Source of the DNA: Dipteris shenzhenensis
Taxonomy: Eukaryota > Polypodiophyta > Polypodiopsida > Gleicheniales
Strand: one strand, 5' to 3'
Assembly: GCA_047967505.1 (NCBI GenBank)
Contig: CM106541.1
Length of the DNA stretch: 64,000 nt
Shown here: positions 8,749 through 20,393 of the stretch, one piece after another
How positions within the stretch are numbered: the stretch's first letter is position 1
Layout of the letters: every line of letters starts with the position of its first letter
Notes under the pieces: generated by a model
Told to the model about the DNA's origin: nothing
Databases searched by the model: none
The model's input: the letters and a program-made list of their open reading frames with translations, nothing else
Translations under genes and position numbers: made by a program

Positions 8749-11594
8749 AGGTGCCGAGCCGAACGAGAAAATGTAGCCGCCATGAGAACGGCGATTGTCC
8801 AAGTCGCCAGCCCAGTCGGAATCAGTGTATCCATGTAGTATTAGTCCTAGTCTGAAATGTAAACCATAAGAGTAAGTACCACGTATGAACCGCAAGATAC
8901 GAATACATGCATGCCAATGAGTGTGCTTGGGTTCATTAAAGTACTGACTGAGAATAGAAACTGAGTAAGAAAGATCCGGACGAGTGTGAATGAGCCAAAG
9001 CAGCTTGCCAACAACCTGACGATAGAGATGTTCATCAAAGGGAGGAGACTCCAAGTCTTTTGAGAGCTTGACTGTGGGATCCAAGGGAGTGGCAGCTAGC
9101 TTAGGCTCGTGGAGAATGATCTGATCAAGGAGTTAAAGAGTATATTTCTGTTGAGAAACAAAGATACCACTAGAATGCTTGACAACTTCCATGCCCAAGA
9201 AATAGGAGAGAAGACCGAGATCGGTCATCTCGAATGTGGTGCTGAGTTGTGTTTTAATGAATTGAAGTGTGGTGGTGGTAGAGCCCAAAAGCAAAAGATC
9301 ATCCACGTAAAGTAAGATAAAGCAGACCCCCTCTGAAGATTGATGTATATATAAATTCGGATCAAAAGGAGTGGAATGAAACCCATTAGTTTCGAGGAAG
9401 GTGTCTATTCGGTGGAACCAGGACCGAGGTGCTTGTTTAAGCCCATAAAGAGCTTTGCGGAGACGGAATACCTTATTTTCATGGCCAGGTGGAGAAAAAC
9501 CTGGTGGGGGAGCCACATAGACTTCCTCATCGAGGTAGCCATTGAGAAAGGCACTCTTGACATCCATCTGATAGATAGACCAGCTGTGATGAGCGGCTAG
9601 GACGAGGAGAAGGCAAAAGGATCTTAATCGAGCAGTAGGTGCAAAGGTTTCCTCATAATCGATACCATGTTTTTGGCGAAATCCTTGCACTACTAAGCGA
9701 GCTTTGTACTTGTCCAGTGTTCCATCTGCTTTGAGCTTTGTTCGGAAGATCCACTTTGTTCCTATGACCTTTTTGTGACTGGGTCCATCGACCAAAATCT
9801 AGGTCTCATTGCGATCAATGTTCTCAAGCTCCTGTTTCATGGCACGATGCCACTCAGGATGTTGAACTACCTCCTGCCGAGTGGCAGGTTCAGAATGTAT
9901 GATATAGGCTGTGGCAAAAATGGAGGCAGTGGTAGTGGAAGAAGCTGTCCGGGTAGAGCGTTGAGGACCGGGAGGAGGAAGTTCTAAGGGAACAATCCCA
10001 GCATCCTTCATAGTTTGTCGATACCAGCGTGGAAGCACGTCGTGAGAAGAGGATCAAGGAAGGGGAGAAGCAATGGGTGGAGAGAAAGAAGTTTCGGAGG
10101 GAGAGAAAGAAGTTTCGGGGGGAGAAAAGGAGGTTTCAGGGGGAACGGGAGTAGGTGTGTCATCAGCAGGGAGAATAGAGGAATTCTTTAGAACATCTCT
10201 TTCATCGAAGACCACATCACGGCGAACCAAAACTTTATTTGTGCGGGGATCAAATAAGCGATAAGCTTTGGCTTCCGCTGAGTAGCCAACGAGAAGTAGA
10301 AGTTCAGCACGAGGTTCTAGTTTACCGCCAGTATCATTGGGAGTATGAGTTATCATTGGGAGTATGAGTGTACGCGCGGCATCCAAAGATGCAGATATGA
10401 GAAATAGAGGGTTGGTAGCCATAGAAAGCCTCAAAAGGCGTCATGTTCGGGATGGGCTGAGTAGGGCAACGATTAAGGAGATAGACAGAAGTATTCACAG
10501 CTTCAGGCCAGAGACTTTCGGGCAACTCGACTACAAAAAGCATGGAGCGTGCCATGTTCATGAATGTGCGTTGTCTCCTTTCGACACGAGCATTTTGGGA
10601 GGGCGAATTGGGAGATGTAAGATGGCGTTGGATACCATGCTCGTGAAGGAAGTGAGTGAATTCATGGGAAATGAATTCACCACCATTATCACTACGAGCA
10701 ATCCCAATAGGCTTCCCCGTTTGATTCATGACCAATCGAGCCCAAGTAGCAAAGAAGGAAAAAGTGTCAGGTTTCTCTTTCATGAAGAACACCCATTGAT
10801 ATCGAGAGTAATCATCCACAATTAAGAAGAAATATTGTGAGCCATTCAATGAAGGAACAGGAGATTTGCCACTATATCGAGGTGGATTAGACGCAATATC
10901 TCACTGGCTCGAGAAGTGGAATGAGAAGGAAAAGGAGTTCGGCTTTATTTGCCTAATTGGCATGGACGGCAAATATCTTTGGCTCGCGATAATTTAAGTA
11001 GGCCATCAACCAAATGATCCGAGACATTTCATATAAAGAGTCATAGGACAAATGTCCCAGACGATAATGCCACAATCGTTCTGTGTCAGCTGGATCTTTC
11101 AGGGTAGCAAGACCATGAAGCCGATGAAACTCAGAGCCGGTATTAGAGGGAGTCTCAATAAACTGTGTCACGAGGTACAAACCATGAGGTTGGGCTTCGC
11201 CCCGAGCTAAAAGGAGTCCCGATGTCTCATCTATGATTTCGACATGCATCTTTATAAATAGCACCACGCGGCCAAGAAGGCAAAGTTGATGGACAGAAAG
11301 AAGATTGACCCCTAATTGGGGGACATAAAACACTTGATCCAACTGAGCAAGATTGGGGCCTTTGTCGGTATCAAATGTGATTGAACCAACGCCACTAATA
11401 GGAGCGACAGAGTTATTGCCACAACGGACTCCCCTTGTTGCCGGTTGGCGAGAAATGAAGAGATCATGATGAGGGGTCATATGATGAGTGGCTCCACTAT
11501 CCACAATCCAAGGGGCTTTAGGGCCACATGGAAGAGTATGAAACGCTGATCCAGATATGGATGGGGAGGAGTCAAGCTCGGTGATATGGATCAA
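8749..11594 (-). pseudogene. copia pol: protease, integrase, RT, RNase H (broken)
   Basis: Protease shows the intact active site PWIVDSGATHHM (about 11510). The pre-integrase His/Cys region includes LWHYRLGHLSYDSL. The integrase core shows FFLIVDDYSRYQWVF, then SDNGGEFISHEF and QNARVERRQR. RT reads RTKLKADGTLDKYKARL, QMDVKSAFLNG and YVDDLLLLGS, an intact YVDD box. RNase H begins ESPPFDEHLYRQVVGKLLW and is cut after SFGSAPVSWS, so STEAEY and YVDNKS are lost. Small frame breaks occur near 10850, 10330 and 9800. It is the more complete of the two sisters and could have encoded active RT before truncation. Confidence 0.9.
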
Positions 11595-11780
11595 GGCTTG
11601 AGAAGTGAAGTCTAGAGAATCTCCAGTGGACCAGTCAAACAGGCCTTCGGGAGTGATGAAGGGAGGGGATGGGGTGAAATGATTAGTGACATGGCCCTGT
11701 GGTCTCCAAAGGCCAGTGTTAGGTGGAGGAGGACCACTCCTAGGGCGCCAACGAGGTGGCAGAGGAGTCGTCGTGGGGGG

Positions 11781-13427
11781 CTATGGGAGAATGCCTTTGG
11801 CTTTGGAGCGACATTCGTCACCAACATGCCCAACTTTCTGGCAATGCTGACAAAACCGGTTCTTTTTGGGAAGGTTGTGCCAGGCGGGTTTAATACCATA
11901 GGAGTTATTGGAGTCAGGAGTGGGAGAGGGCTTCCCGGTGCTGAGTTGATCTTTTTGAATCCCGGAGAGAAGAGCCCCCTCTGAAGCAGGAACACTATGT
12001 TTTTTGTGGACCTGAGAGTAGAGACGAGCATAATGCAAGAGTTAACATTCGAACTCATAAAAAGTAGAAAGGGGAGAAATGATTTGCTGCATAAAACTTA
12101 AATACTTGGGCGGGAGTTTGTTCAAAAAGAAAGTAACTTGGTCATCCTCAGATTTGGGAGGACCAGTTGTGGCAAATTCAGCAATTAACCGCCGGTAGTC
12201 TGCCAATTTGACCTTGAGATCATCATCAGCAGTGATCTGGAATTGCTGGAGATCGTGGTCAAGATTGATGCAACGAGTACGATCTCGGGCCGCATAGCGG
12301 TCAACGAGATGTGCCCATCGCTCAGAGGCAAGGTACAAATGCTGTAATTGAGAGTGAAATTCAGGCAAAAGATCTTGCATGATTTCGACAATGGCAGTGG
12401 CATTACGATGTCGCCACGAGCGAACTACCTGATAAGGATAAACATGAGGATCGGGTTGCGGTTCAGTACCTTAAACGAGTTCCCATAGGTCTTGAGAATC
12501 AAGCACACGGCGCATGAGATTTGACCATGTGGTATAATTAGACCCGTTAAAACGAGTCATATCAGTAAAAGCATGTTTGGCTGTTGTAGAGACAGGGTGA
12601 GAGGAAGAAAGGGAATGATAGGGAGAAGCAACCGGTGGATGCATGAGAGGACTCAGAACAGGAGCGGAGTGAGAAGGAGGGAGAGGCGGCACCACCGGAG
12701 GAATAAAAGAATTCAAAGAAGGCCCAGAGAGGGAGGGATAAACATGAGAGGCGGGATACGACATGAGAGGGAAAAAAGGGGCAGCGGGAGAGATAGAGGG
12801 AAATAAACTATAGGAGCCCAGTGGCATGGGAGAAGACGGAGGATGAGAAGCCACTGGAGGAAAGATGGCAGCGGAAGATATGAGAGGGATGGGAGGGAAG
12901 GAAGAATGAGAACCAAAAGCACACTCATTGTCTGATGCATTTCTCCTTTCTCGTCTACGAGTGTTCACATGCATGTATGGATCTGTGTCCTCGTGATTAC
13001 TCGTTCCTATGCCTTGCATAACAGACGGAGTTGCACCAAGGGAATAGGGCAACATACCTTGCACTGATTCTTGTGGGATAGGCATTGTCAAATAACCCAT
13101 TGTCCTCATGCCGGCCTGTCCTCTTTCGTCAAGGTATACTTGTTCTTCGTCGGCACCGAACTTGAAATGTTGCTCTGCTTCTTCCGAGTTGAATAGAGGT
13201 CCTTGTTGACGTATCGGAGAAAAACGTGGAGAAGAAGAAGCACGGGGTGTGCGGGTACCTGCTTCAAGTTCCTTCCATTTCTGAAATTCAGCAAATTCTT
13301 TAAAGAGTTTGGAGAGGTATTCATCACCTTCGATCCTTGCAGACTCTCTCTCGACATATGACGAGGGTGGTGGTTGAATAGAGGTCGATTCGGGCTGAGA
13401 TCGCTTCGGGGAAGAAGGAGAAGACAT
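11781..13427 (-). pseudogene. copia gag with zinc knuckle (one internal stop)
   Basis: Starts MSSPSSPKRSQPES with a long Pro/Ser-rich N-terminus, then FTDMTRFNGSNYTTWSNLMR, the UBN2 gag signature. A TAA at 12471 replaces what is probably a Gln after LWELV. The frame resumes with HLYLASERWAHLVDRYA and ends in TFFLNKLPPKYLSF. A frame change near 12040 leads to CQHCQKVGHVGDEC, a CCHC knuckle that binds genomic RNA in the particle. The Pro-rich N-terminal extension is long for a copia gag. Confidence 0.85.
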
Positions 13428-13492
13428 CTTCAGTTGATGATCTATCTTCCAAGCTTTCTAAATCAAGGCTCAGGTGTCGATAGGCACACCTT

Positions 13493-13504
13493 GCTCTGAT
13501 ACCA
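13493..13504 (-). other. copia primer-binding site
   Basis: Reverse complement reads TGGTATCAGAGC, complementary to the 3' end of initiator Met-tRNA, directly next to the LTR. Confidence 0.9.
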
Positions 13505-14260
13505 TATAAAGAAAGTACTTGGAGACAAATAAAACAACACTGAAGACTAATGATAGCTGAAGAAGAAATATATATCACCAAAGGAACTCAATACAAGATA
13601 AGAAATATCTGAGAAAGAAACTGTGGAGGGAGCAAACAGCAGTCCTCCAGAACAGCCAATTGAAGTGGGCGCTGCACTAGCTCCACTAGCTGGAACTGAA
13701 CCAGATCTGGGTCAGTAACCTGTTGCCAGAAGAGCAAAGATTTGCTGCAGATCTGGAGAAAATAATACAGCAGCAGTAGAGATATAAGTCGATGCTGATC
13801 TGGAGCAGCAGCAGGAGAGGATGATGGAGCTGAAGCAGAGGAGGCAGAGGCGGCAGAGATGCTGGAGCTGAGGCAGAGGAGACAGAGATGCTGGAGCGGA
13901 AGCAGGAGTGGAGGCAGAGGATGCTGGAGAGGATGCAGGAGTGGAGGCAGAGGAAGCAGGAGAGGATGCAGGAGTGGAGGCAGAGGAAGCAGAGGCAGCA
14001 GAAATGCTGGAGCGCAGGTGTGCAGCAGCCTGTTCCAGAAAAGGTAAGTGAGTAGCCAGGGGGCTACTGCCTTTTATAGGCCTGACCCATCTGGTCGGCC
14101 AGATCTGGTTGGTTAGGTCGGCCAGTTCTGGTCAGCCAGTTATGGCCTTTTTGGCCATTTATTTGGCCCTGACCTCGGTGTTTGGAGATTTGCCAGTTTT
14201 GGCCTTTCTGGCCATTTGTTTGGCCCTGGCCCCTGCATTTGGAGATTGCCTGTCTTAACA
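13505..14260 (-). mobile_element. 5' LTR of minus-strand copia element (756 bp)
   Basis: Outer end on the minus strand is TGTTAAGACA at 14260-14251; the inner end abuts the primer site. The outer ~160 bp match the partial LTR at 8590-8748. A TATA-like CCTATAAAAGG lies near 14075 on the minus strand and would start transcription leftward. Between about 13800 and 14010 there is a purine-rich minisatellite of roughly 33-bp units. The inner end does not show a canonical CA. Confidence 0.85.
13895..14010. repeat. Purine-rich minisatellite inside LTR
   Basis: About three copies of a 33-bp unit containing GTGGAGGCAGAGGAAGCAGG and GAGAGGATGCAGGA, flanked by more diverged copies back to about 13800. 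Confidence 0.75.
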
Positions 14261-15200
14261 TAGACTTCATTACAAAATTTAGGTTTCATATGACCTGCCA
14301 TATAGGCAGCAAGCATGGTTGCCATATGGGCAAATGCATGCCCAATCCATGGGGGGGGACACATGCCTCTGATGGGATGTGTAGATCCACCATAGGGATT
14401 GACGAGGCTGTGCATGGATATCCTTTTTGTAGTTGCGTGGATGCCCAGCAATATAGCTTGACAGTCCAACGTGGACTGTCATGGATAAACCTTTGTATGG
14501 CTGACCAAGAGTCCAAATGGAGCTGCAATAGACTGGCTGGGTGTTGCCTTATTTAGGCAGACTTGGAGGGCCCAGGATGGGGTCAGGTGTGGGGCAGATC
14601 TGCCCCAGATCTGGTCGGCATATCAACAGACTAGGTCAGCCATCCAATAGACCAGGTCAGGCTATTTACAGAGCACGTCAGTTCTCATTTCTAGGGCCAG
14701 TCTGCCAGATTCTAAGGGTGGCAGACTGCCATCCCCTGACATATAATTTGGAGGCCATTTGGCCTTTCCCTCAGTCACCCACTGAAGCCTACAGAGGCTC
14801 AGATGTAAGGGAGGCCAGCGGGTGTTTGTGCTCAGTAACTTGCAGTCACAGGGCTGTTAGGCGGCCAGCACTAGGCTGCCTACAAGGAGTGCTGTTTGGG
14901 GCAATTTGTAATTTAATCTATCCACATTCCATAGACCATGAAAATGACAGTCCTCCAGATCTGTTTGTGTCTCTATTTCTACTTTTGTGCACATGTTGTG
15001 AGGAGTGAGATCTGAGAACTCGTAAGATCCGTGGGAAGCCTATTCTGCTGCGATGTAGTGAGGTGTTGCTTCCCTAGCATGTCCCACAGTTAGACATCAA
15101 AGTAGTCATGGTCACATTTAGCTTCTTAAAAAAGCTCCTTATCAAGGACCTACATGAATGTGAACAAGGTCTACGGTAGATCTGCTACCAGATTAGTGTA
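14261..15200. other. Intronic DNA without supported gene
   Basis: Contains words such as CAGATCTGGTCGGCA and CCAATAGACCAGGTCAGG similar to the CAGATCTGGTCGG stretches in nearby LTRs, so part may be an old LTR. Open frames here show no recognisable domain. Confidence 0.4.
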
Positions 15201-15243
15201 TCTGCAATTGATGTGTGAAATATGTTGTTCTCAAATAAAGCCA

Positions 15244-15394
15244 CAATGTATCAGCCGCAGCGAGACTTCCATACCAATGCTGATGGCTCGTTCACGCTCA
15301 CCAAAAGTAGTGTGCAGGAAGAGAAAAAAAGACAACTCCCTTCAAGCTCAAGTGAACTAGGGCAAAGCAACGCACCAATTATTGAAGCAGATGA
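15244..15394 (+). CDS. Orphan exon-like segment, unknown protein
   Basis: Reads MYQPQRDFHTNADGSFTLT then KSSVQEEKKRQLPSSSSELG and NAPIIEADE, followed by a donor-like GAG|GTGAGG at 15394-15400. The composition (DFHTNADGSFTLT then charged and Ser-rich) looks protein-like rather than random, and the segment ends at a good donor. It is on the strand opposite LC8. I do not recognise the family and found no partner exons. It may be a gene nested in the LC8 intron or a fragment carried by a transposon. Confidence 0.25.
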
Positions 15395-15400
15395 GGTGAG

Positions 15401-16398
15401 GTTTTTATATGTAGGCTAGGGAAAGAACTGGTTCTTGCTGAGAGCGACACTGCCTATTATAAGAGAGAGGGTCATTATGACAGGCTACTCAAACCCATAA
15501 AACCCATAAAACTACATATGCTTTGCATACCAAGAGCTACTTGTGCAATTACTTTTTATGCTTTAGCAAATATATGATGTCATTGGTTTTAACGCTCCCA
15601 TACAATTTATAGCCTAGAATGTCCCTAAAGCCACCAACAATAAATAAAATCCTCCATTAATCAGAGGGATGAAGAGGGAGGAGAGGGGAGGGGTGAAAAG
15701 GAACACAAAAGGGGGGAAGGGCTCCATTGCTTTGGGGGTAGAGGTGGGCAGGTTAATTGGGCCGTTGTCATACGTTCAATCCACATCATACATTTAAATA
15801 AATGCCCACCAAACCTTTCAAAACTCTATATCACCTACACCCAAATTAAATTCAAACTATAGGACCGGATCCTACGAAACCAACCATCCTGGATTCACAT
15901 TTTACGGATATATGTTGTTTGAAAGTGACATTTTTGCCAAATGTGAAAGTTACTCTCTCTTTCACCGTCCAGATTTTTTTAGGAATCATCTACAGTTTTA
16001 TTTCGCAAAGACCCAATATTTGAATATAACTACGTGAATCAATGTTTAACATTTTTTAAGTTTTTTTTAAATGATGATAAATATTATATGACGATCCAAT
16101 GGTCTTGTATCGTGCATTGGTTTATATAATGGTTGAGTTTCATTGCTCAGTAATAGAGTAACAAGATCACCGGCTGAGCATGAAAACCCTGCCTCACAAG
16201 AGCGTTCTAGCAGACCTGATAACAAGGCCACCTTGAGAAGCAAAACAACATCTGCATACTTGGGCTTTCATAGCGAGTTTTCTACATAAAAAGCCGCAAT
16301 ATTCGGAGGTTTCAAAAGGGCCGAGGTTGGTCCTACTTTCTCGACACCCATACGTGTCACTAAGCGCAGACGTATGGTCGTGTGGAAGAGCGTACTAA
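15401..16398. other. Intronic DNA, nothing recognised
   Basis: AT-rich with a purine-rich patch at 15660-15730. No domain, repeat or LTR edge seen. Confidence 0.4.
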
Positions 16399-16535
16399 TT
16401 GCGCTTGTCTAAGGAGGCAGATCACGATGTTCCTTACGAGCAACAATGCGCACCTAATAACACACGCCAGTGCCCGCTCCCGTTATGCATTCACAATAAC
16501 TTGCAGAGATGCCTGGAAAGAAAAGGAGATATGAC

Positions 16536-16646
16536 CTGCGAAGCACACTCGATAGCATCCTGCTGCATATCTTCGTTCATGTCCGCATTTTTTATAATCG
16601 CCTTTCTTTCAAGAGCACCAGTCCTCTCGACCACTTTCTCCGCCAT
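16536..16646 (-). CDS. LC8 dynein light chain, coding exon 1 (start)
   Basis: On the minus strand ATG at 16646-16644 opens 37 codons: [20 protein letters not shown] then [17 protein letters not shown], followed by donor CAG|GTCATA. The [19 protein letters not shown] segment is the conserved N-terminal strand and first helix of LC8, and continues in phase 0 into [10 protein letters not shown] of exon 2. Joined, the three exons give a 99-residue LC8 with every conserved block and no stop. The sequence is closer in feel to algal and animal LC8 ([13 protein letters not shown] ending) than to divergent angiosperm paralogues. The start is chosen as the ATG giving a short lead before the conserved block. 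Confidence 0.93.
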
Positions 16647-17030
16647 TCTGAGTGGGCTTCCGCGTGGGAGACTCTATGAAAACAGGGTGCAAAATAGAGC
16701 GCAAAAATACGTGTTATACTCGGAAACAAGAAAGATAGCGAGTAGGTAAGAAGAAAAGAGCAGAGAAGGAGGGCATGATTCTGAAAAAGGAGAAGGAAGA
16801 GCATTCGAGTGTGCGTGGGAGAGACAAAGCAAAATGCAGCTAATGAGAGAGTGAAAGAATAAGAGAGGAGAGAAGCGTACGAGGGGAGGAGGAGAATCGG
16901 AAGGGGTAAGCGTATGGGCAATGTGTGTATGTGCGTGTGGTTTTGTGTATTGAATTTGTTGTTGGAGGAGGAGGAGGAGGTGATGAAAGGGGTGGTTATC
17001 CAACGCGGCCTTTTGGCAGTTTTTCGCCTT

Positions 17031-17067
17031 CCCCCCCCCCCCCCCCCCTCTCTCTCTCTCTCTCTTC
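17031..17067. repeat. Poly-C run followed by (CT)n
   Basis: About 18 consecutive C followed by about nine CT units. Confidence 0.9.
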
Positions 17068-17229
17068 CCCCCTAGCTCCCTTCTCTTTCATTCATACCCT
17101 CAGGCATGCATTCATTCCTATCATGGGGCATCCGGAGAATAGCTTTGTGCCACTCCTTTTGGGAGGTCATCGTTCCGTCGTTCACTTGTCTCCAATTGTT
17201 TATGTGTGGCTTCAATACCTAGTTGAAAT

Positions 17230-17230
17230 T

Positions 17231-17269
<39 letters not shown>
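17230..17269. repeat. (CT)n microsatellite
   Basis: About 19 CT units upstream of LC8. Confidence 0.9.
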
Positions 17270-17270
<1 letters not shown>

Positions 17271-17707
17271 GGTTTCAAGCATAGTTTTCACTCCCTCCCT
17301 CTCATGTGCTACCCCACCACTTTAAACATTTGGAATGCCTCGCTAGGTTCTTTTATAACTCCAATTTTCAACATTAATTTTGTGGTGTTTCCCTTTGTAT
17401 TTAACTGAAAAATAGGCAACAGTTGACCATTCCCAACCATCTACTACTTGTTCCCTTCTTACATGCATTGCAATATGCTACAAAATGGTTCTTTTGGCAC
17501 TAGCTACATAGTGACTACCAACCCCCCAAAATCAAAGGTTTCCACTCACATGCAATGAGCTTTGAAATGCCTCTATCAATTGAGACTTGACGTTCATCCT
17601 TGCATTTATAATGCATTTTCAAGTTTAATATTGCACAATAACCCATCTATGCAGTAGCCCAACCAACTCATAACACTTTTGAAAAATGTGCCACAATAAT
17701 AGAGACC

Positions 17708-17912
17708 TCGCTTAGCAACCCTTCACATCCATGAGTCATCCACATGAGAGACCTTTGGAGGATAGCATCATTTTTTGACGTGCTACCCTAGATTCTTGAT
17801 TAATGTGTCATTGTGCAACCCTTTACATCCTTGGGCCATCCAATGAGATTTTGGAGGATAGCATCATTTTTTGATATGCTAGCCTAGATTCTTGAGCATT
17901 GTGTCATCAACT
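17708..17912. repeat. ~100-bp tandem duplication
   Basis: Two adjacent copies sharing TTTGGAGGATAGCATCATTT, a following GCTA.CCTAGATTCTTGA, and CAACCCTT.ACATCC; diverged by several substitutions and a small indel. Confidence 0.75.
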
Positions 17913-19783
17913 AGGAATGCCCTTATACAAAGTAGCAATGTTGCATTTGCAAGTTTTGGCTTCTATCTTTTGCTTGACGTCACTTACAAATAAAAACACG
18001 ACCTTCAAGCCATGCCCTTAGCCTACACAATCTAAGCACTTTTGTGTAGCAAGTGTGTAGGGGCCACTAAGTTGTCACGGGGATTCCTCCCTTTCATGTG
18101 TTCAACAATTATGCTCCTAGAACTTTGGATCAAAATTTGAGATTACAAGGAGAGGATTCACTAATGATAACAAAATGCAATGTGGGTTGATTCTAAGCCT
18201 ACAATCATCACCATAATCCCATCACATTTATGAGGCATGTGCACACCCCAGTAATCACCTTACCCTCATTACCCCTATTTTTCAAAGTGTTAAGGAGTTC
18301 TTCAAAATTCCTTACCTTCCCTATTATTCAATTACCTTCTATTCCTTTAGATATGTCCCTCAAAATGCCCTCAAGAATGACATCAATGTAGTAATTACAA
18401 TTCATATTTATGTCCTTGATGTTTGTACATGGGCATAACAAAATATGAACGAATGTGTCTAAACATGGGGAAGTTCCCTTTCGTTTAAGAGTACTCTTAA
18501 TAAAGAGGACCAATGAATTTAAGAGTAGTCACCACATGTTAATATGATCTCCCTTCAAACATTGTTTGTGTGAAACATATGATCTCCTTCTTATACATAT
18601 GCATTTTCATACCATGTTTGTTTATGTTTTAATCTTTTGCCAAGTCAATACATGTATATCGATGAATCAATTTTTATTTCCCTTTTTCAAGTATTTGAAT
18701 AGAATAACAAATGCAATTGATGGGAGGATTCCACACAAAAACACACCACATATGTTAAGTACAAGCCTCTGCCATCACAACACACTCACACATTTGGTAC
18801 CAACTCACACAACTCTTAGTACTAGCAACACTTAACAATACACACCCTCAACAACATAGTTAACAACAATAACAACAAAAACCCCTCTACATTAACAACA
18901 ATAATAATCACAACAACAATGCCTCTACAACTGGCTACTCCTCCTTAAATACTCTTGCCTTGATGCTTGGCACACTCTCCACATCAGATGTCTTGCCTTT
19001 GATGTCGTTGCTTCACTATTTTGCAGCATTCACAAAAAACCAAGGTTTCATGTTAGGTGAATTGTTAAGTCTAAGGATTAACCTTGAAAAATTAAATTAC
19101 AAGATTTTATGAATTTCAAGTTTTTGGGGGTAAGGACCACACAATATTTGAATTGCTATTGAAATATTTGCAATTTTGCAATAGTAGTTTGTATGTCTTA
19201 GTCTAGGGCCTAAATTACAGGGGGTGTGTGTGGATTTTTGTAAGGCCAATTTAAAACTTGCAAGGGTAGAGTGGAGTGGACAACTGAAAAAATGATGGTT
19301 TGAACTTCAAATAATAACCTAGGCAACCAACCCCACTCTTTTACCAAGCATGAGGACTAATAATTTATGGTTATGGGGATTTTAATGAAATGCAATGGAT
19401 TCTAAAGGTATGTTATGGAGAGAGTGGGATCTTTTGAATTTTGGAGGTTTTTTAATGGAGTCTTTTTTAATTCAACACTTTTAAAGTTCTAAATCTGGTA
19501 AAAATTTGCAAATGTGGCATGTAAAAGGCCTTTGCATTCATTGTGAAAAGCATTTTTCATGAATACTACTGGTACTATGGTACATGCTCTCAAGACTTGG
19601 GACAAAGTTTTGTAAAAACATGTGATATGGTTCTTTCAAGCTGTGATTCGTTTGATGCACTACCTTCCTTTGATTAAGCTCTTGCAGTCCAAATGACTGT
19701 CAACTAATAGATCACTTTGCCTCACATTTATTTCATTTGTGCACCTTCATTTTACGGGTTCAACATTGTCCCGAACTAATGAT

Positions 19784-20393
19784 GTAGTCATGTCCTCATG
19801 GCATCAATCTCTCTTTGCTAGGTCATGAGGTGCTTTTGAGTGTTTTTTCTCCACCTTGAAATGGTGGGTCACCACCAACAGATCCTAGGCTCTCATGGTC
19901 TTAGTGCCCCAGATTCAACATATTTTGTCGTAGTGGTTAATGCAAACCATTGCAAGCATTGAACTCTGGTAAGTGAGCATTCTGAGTATGAGTCAAGTTG
20001 CAAGCTACAACAATTCTTTTTAAGTGAGAGTTTGTGAAATCACATTTTTGGAGTTTTTTTGGCAATTACAAATATTTCTAAGTGAGAAGTAGTCATGTCC
20101 TCATGGCATCAATCTCTCTTTGCTAGGTCATGAGGTGCTTTTGAGTGTTTTTGCTCCACCTTGAAATGGGTGGGTCACCACTAACAGATCCTAGGCTCTC
20201 ATGGTCTTAGTGTCCCAGATTCAACATATTTTGTGGTAGTGGTTAATGCAAGCCATTGCAAGCATTGAACTCTGGTAAGTGAGCATTGTGAGTATGAGTC
20301 AAGTTGCAAGCTACAACAATTCTTTGTAAAGTGAGAGTTTGTGAAATCACATTTTTGGAGCTTTTTTGAGCAATTACAAATATTCCTAGTGAG
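19784..20393. repeat. 305-bp tandem duplication
   Basis: The unit from GTAGTCATGTCCTCATGG to AAGTGAGAA repeats head to tail at an offset of 305 bp, with only scattered substitutions and single-base indels. No coding potential. Confidence 0.88.

Larger units (their letters stand above)
8749..14260 (-). mobile_element. Ty1/copia element, minus strand, lacking 3' LTR
   Basis: Reads right to left: LTR 14260-13505, primer site 13504-13493, gag 13427-12042, zinc knuckle 12038-11781, protease and pre-integrase 11594-10953, integrase 10849-10334, reverse transcriptase 10038-9133 and RNase H 9084-8749, where it is cut in mid-domain. It is the same family as the plus-strand element, and its pol is nearly identical to 5950-7945 in inverted orientation. 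It is transcribed in the same direction as LC8, inside LC8 intron 1. Confidence 0.92.
3269..16535 (-). other. LC8 intron 1, filled with transposons
   Basis: A 13.27-kb intron in phase 0 separating codons 37 and 38 of LC8. It holds a coiled-coil/LINE-like fragment, two copies of one copia family in opposite orientation, one LTR of that family, and an orphan exon-like segment near 15.3 kb. Stretches 3269-3920 and 14261-15200 show no gene. The donor is CAG|GTCATA, a weaker match than the other splice sites of this gene. Confidence 0.8.
16647..17420 (-). promoter_or_regulatory. LC8 upstream region, microsatellite-rich
   Basis: The region upstream of the LC8 start should hold its promoter and 5' UTR. 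On the minus strand it is CT/CA-rich, with long simple repeats (C-run at 17031-17048 and CT tracts). No clear TATA box was assigned. Overlapping open frames here are simple-repeat translations. Confidence 0.4.

Noticed and set aside
16592-17003. Minus-strand Leu/Ser-rich ORFs with membrane-like segments
   Set aside because: They overlap the LC8 start exon in other frames and low-complexity upstream DNA, so apparent hydrophobicity comes from pyrimidine-rich codons.
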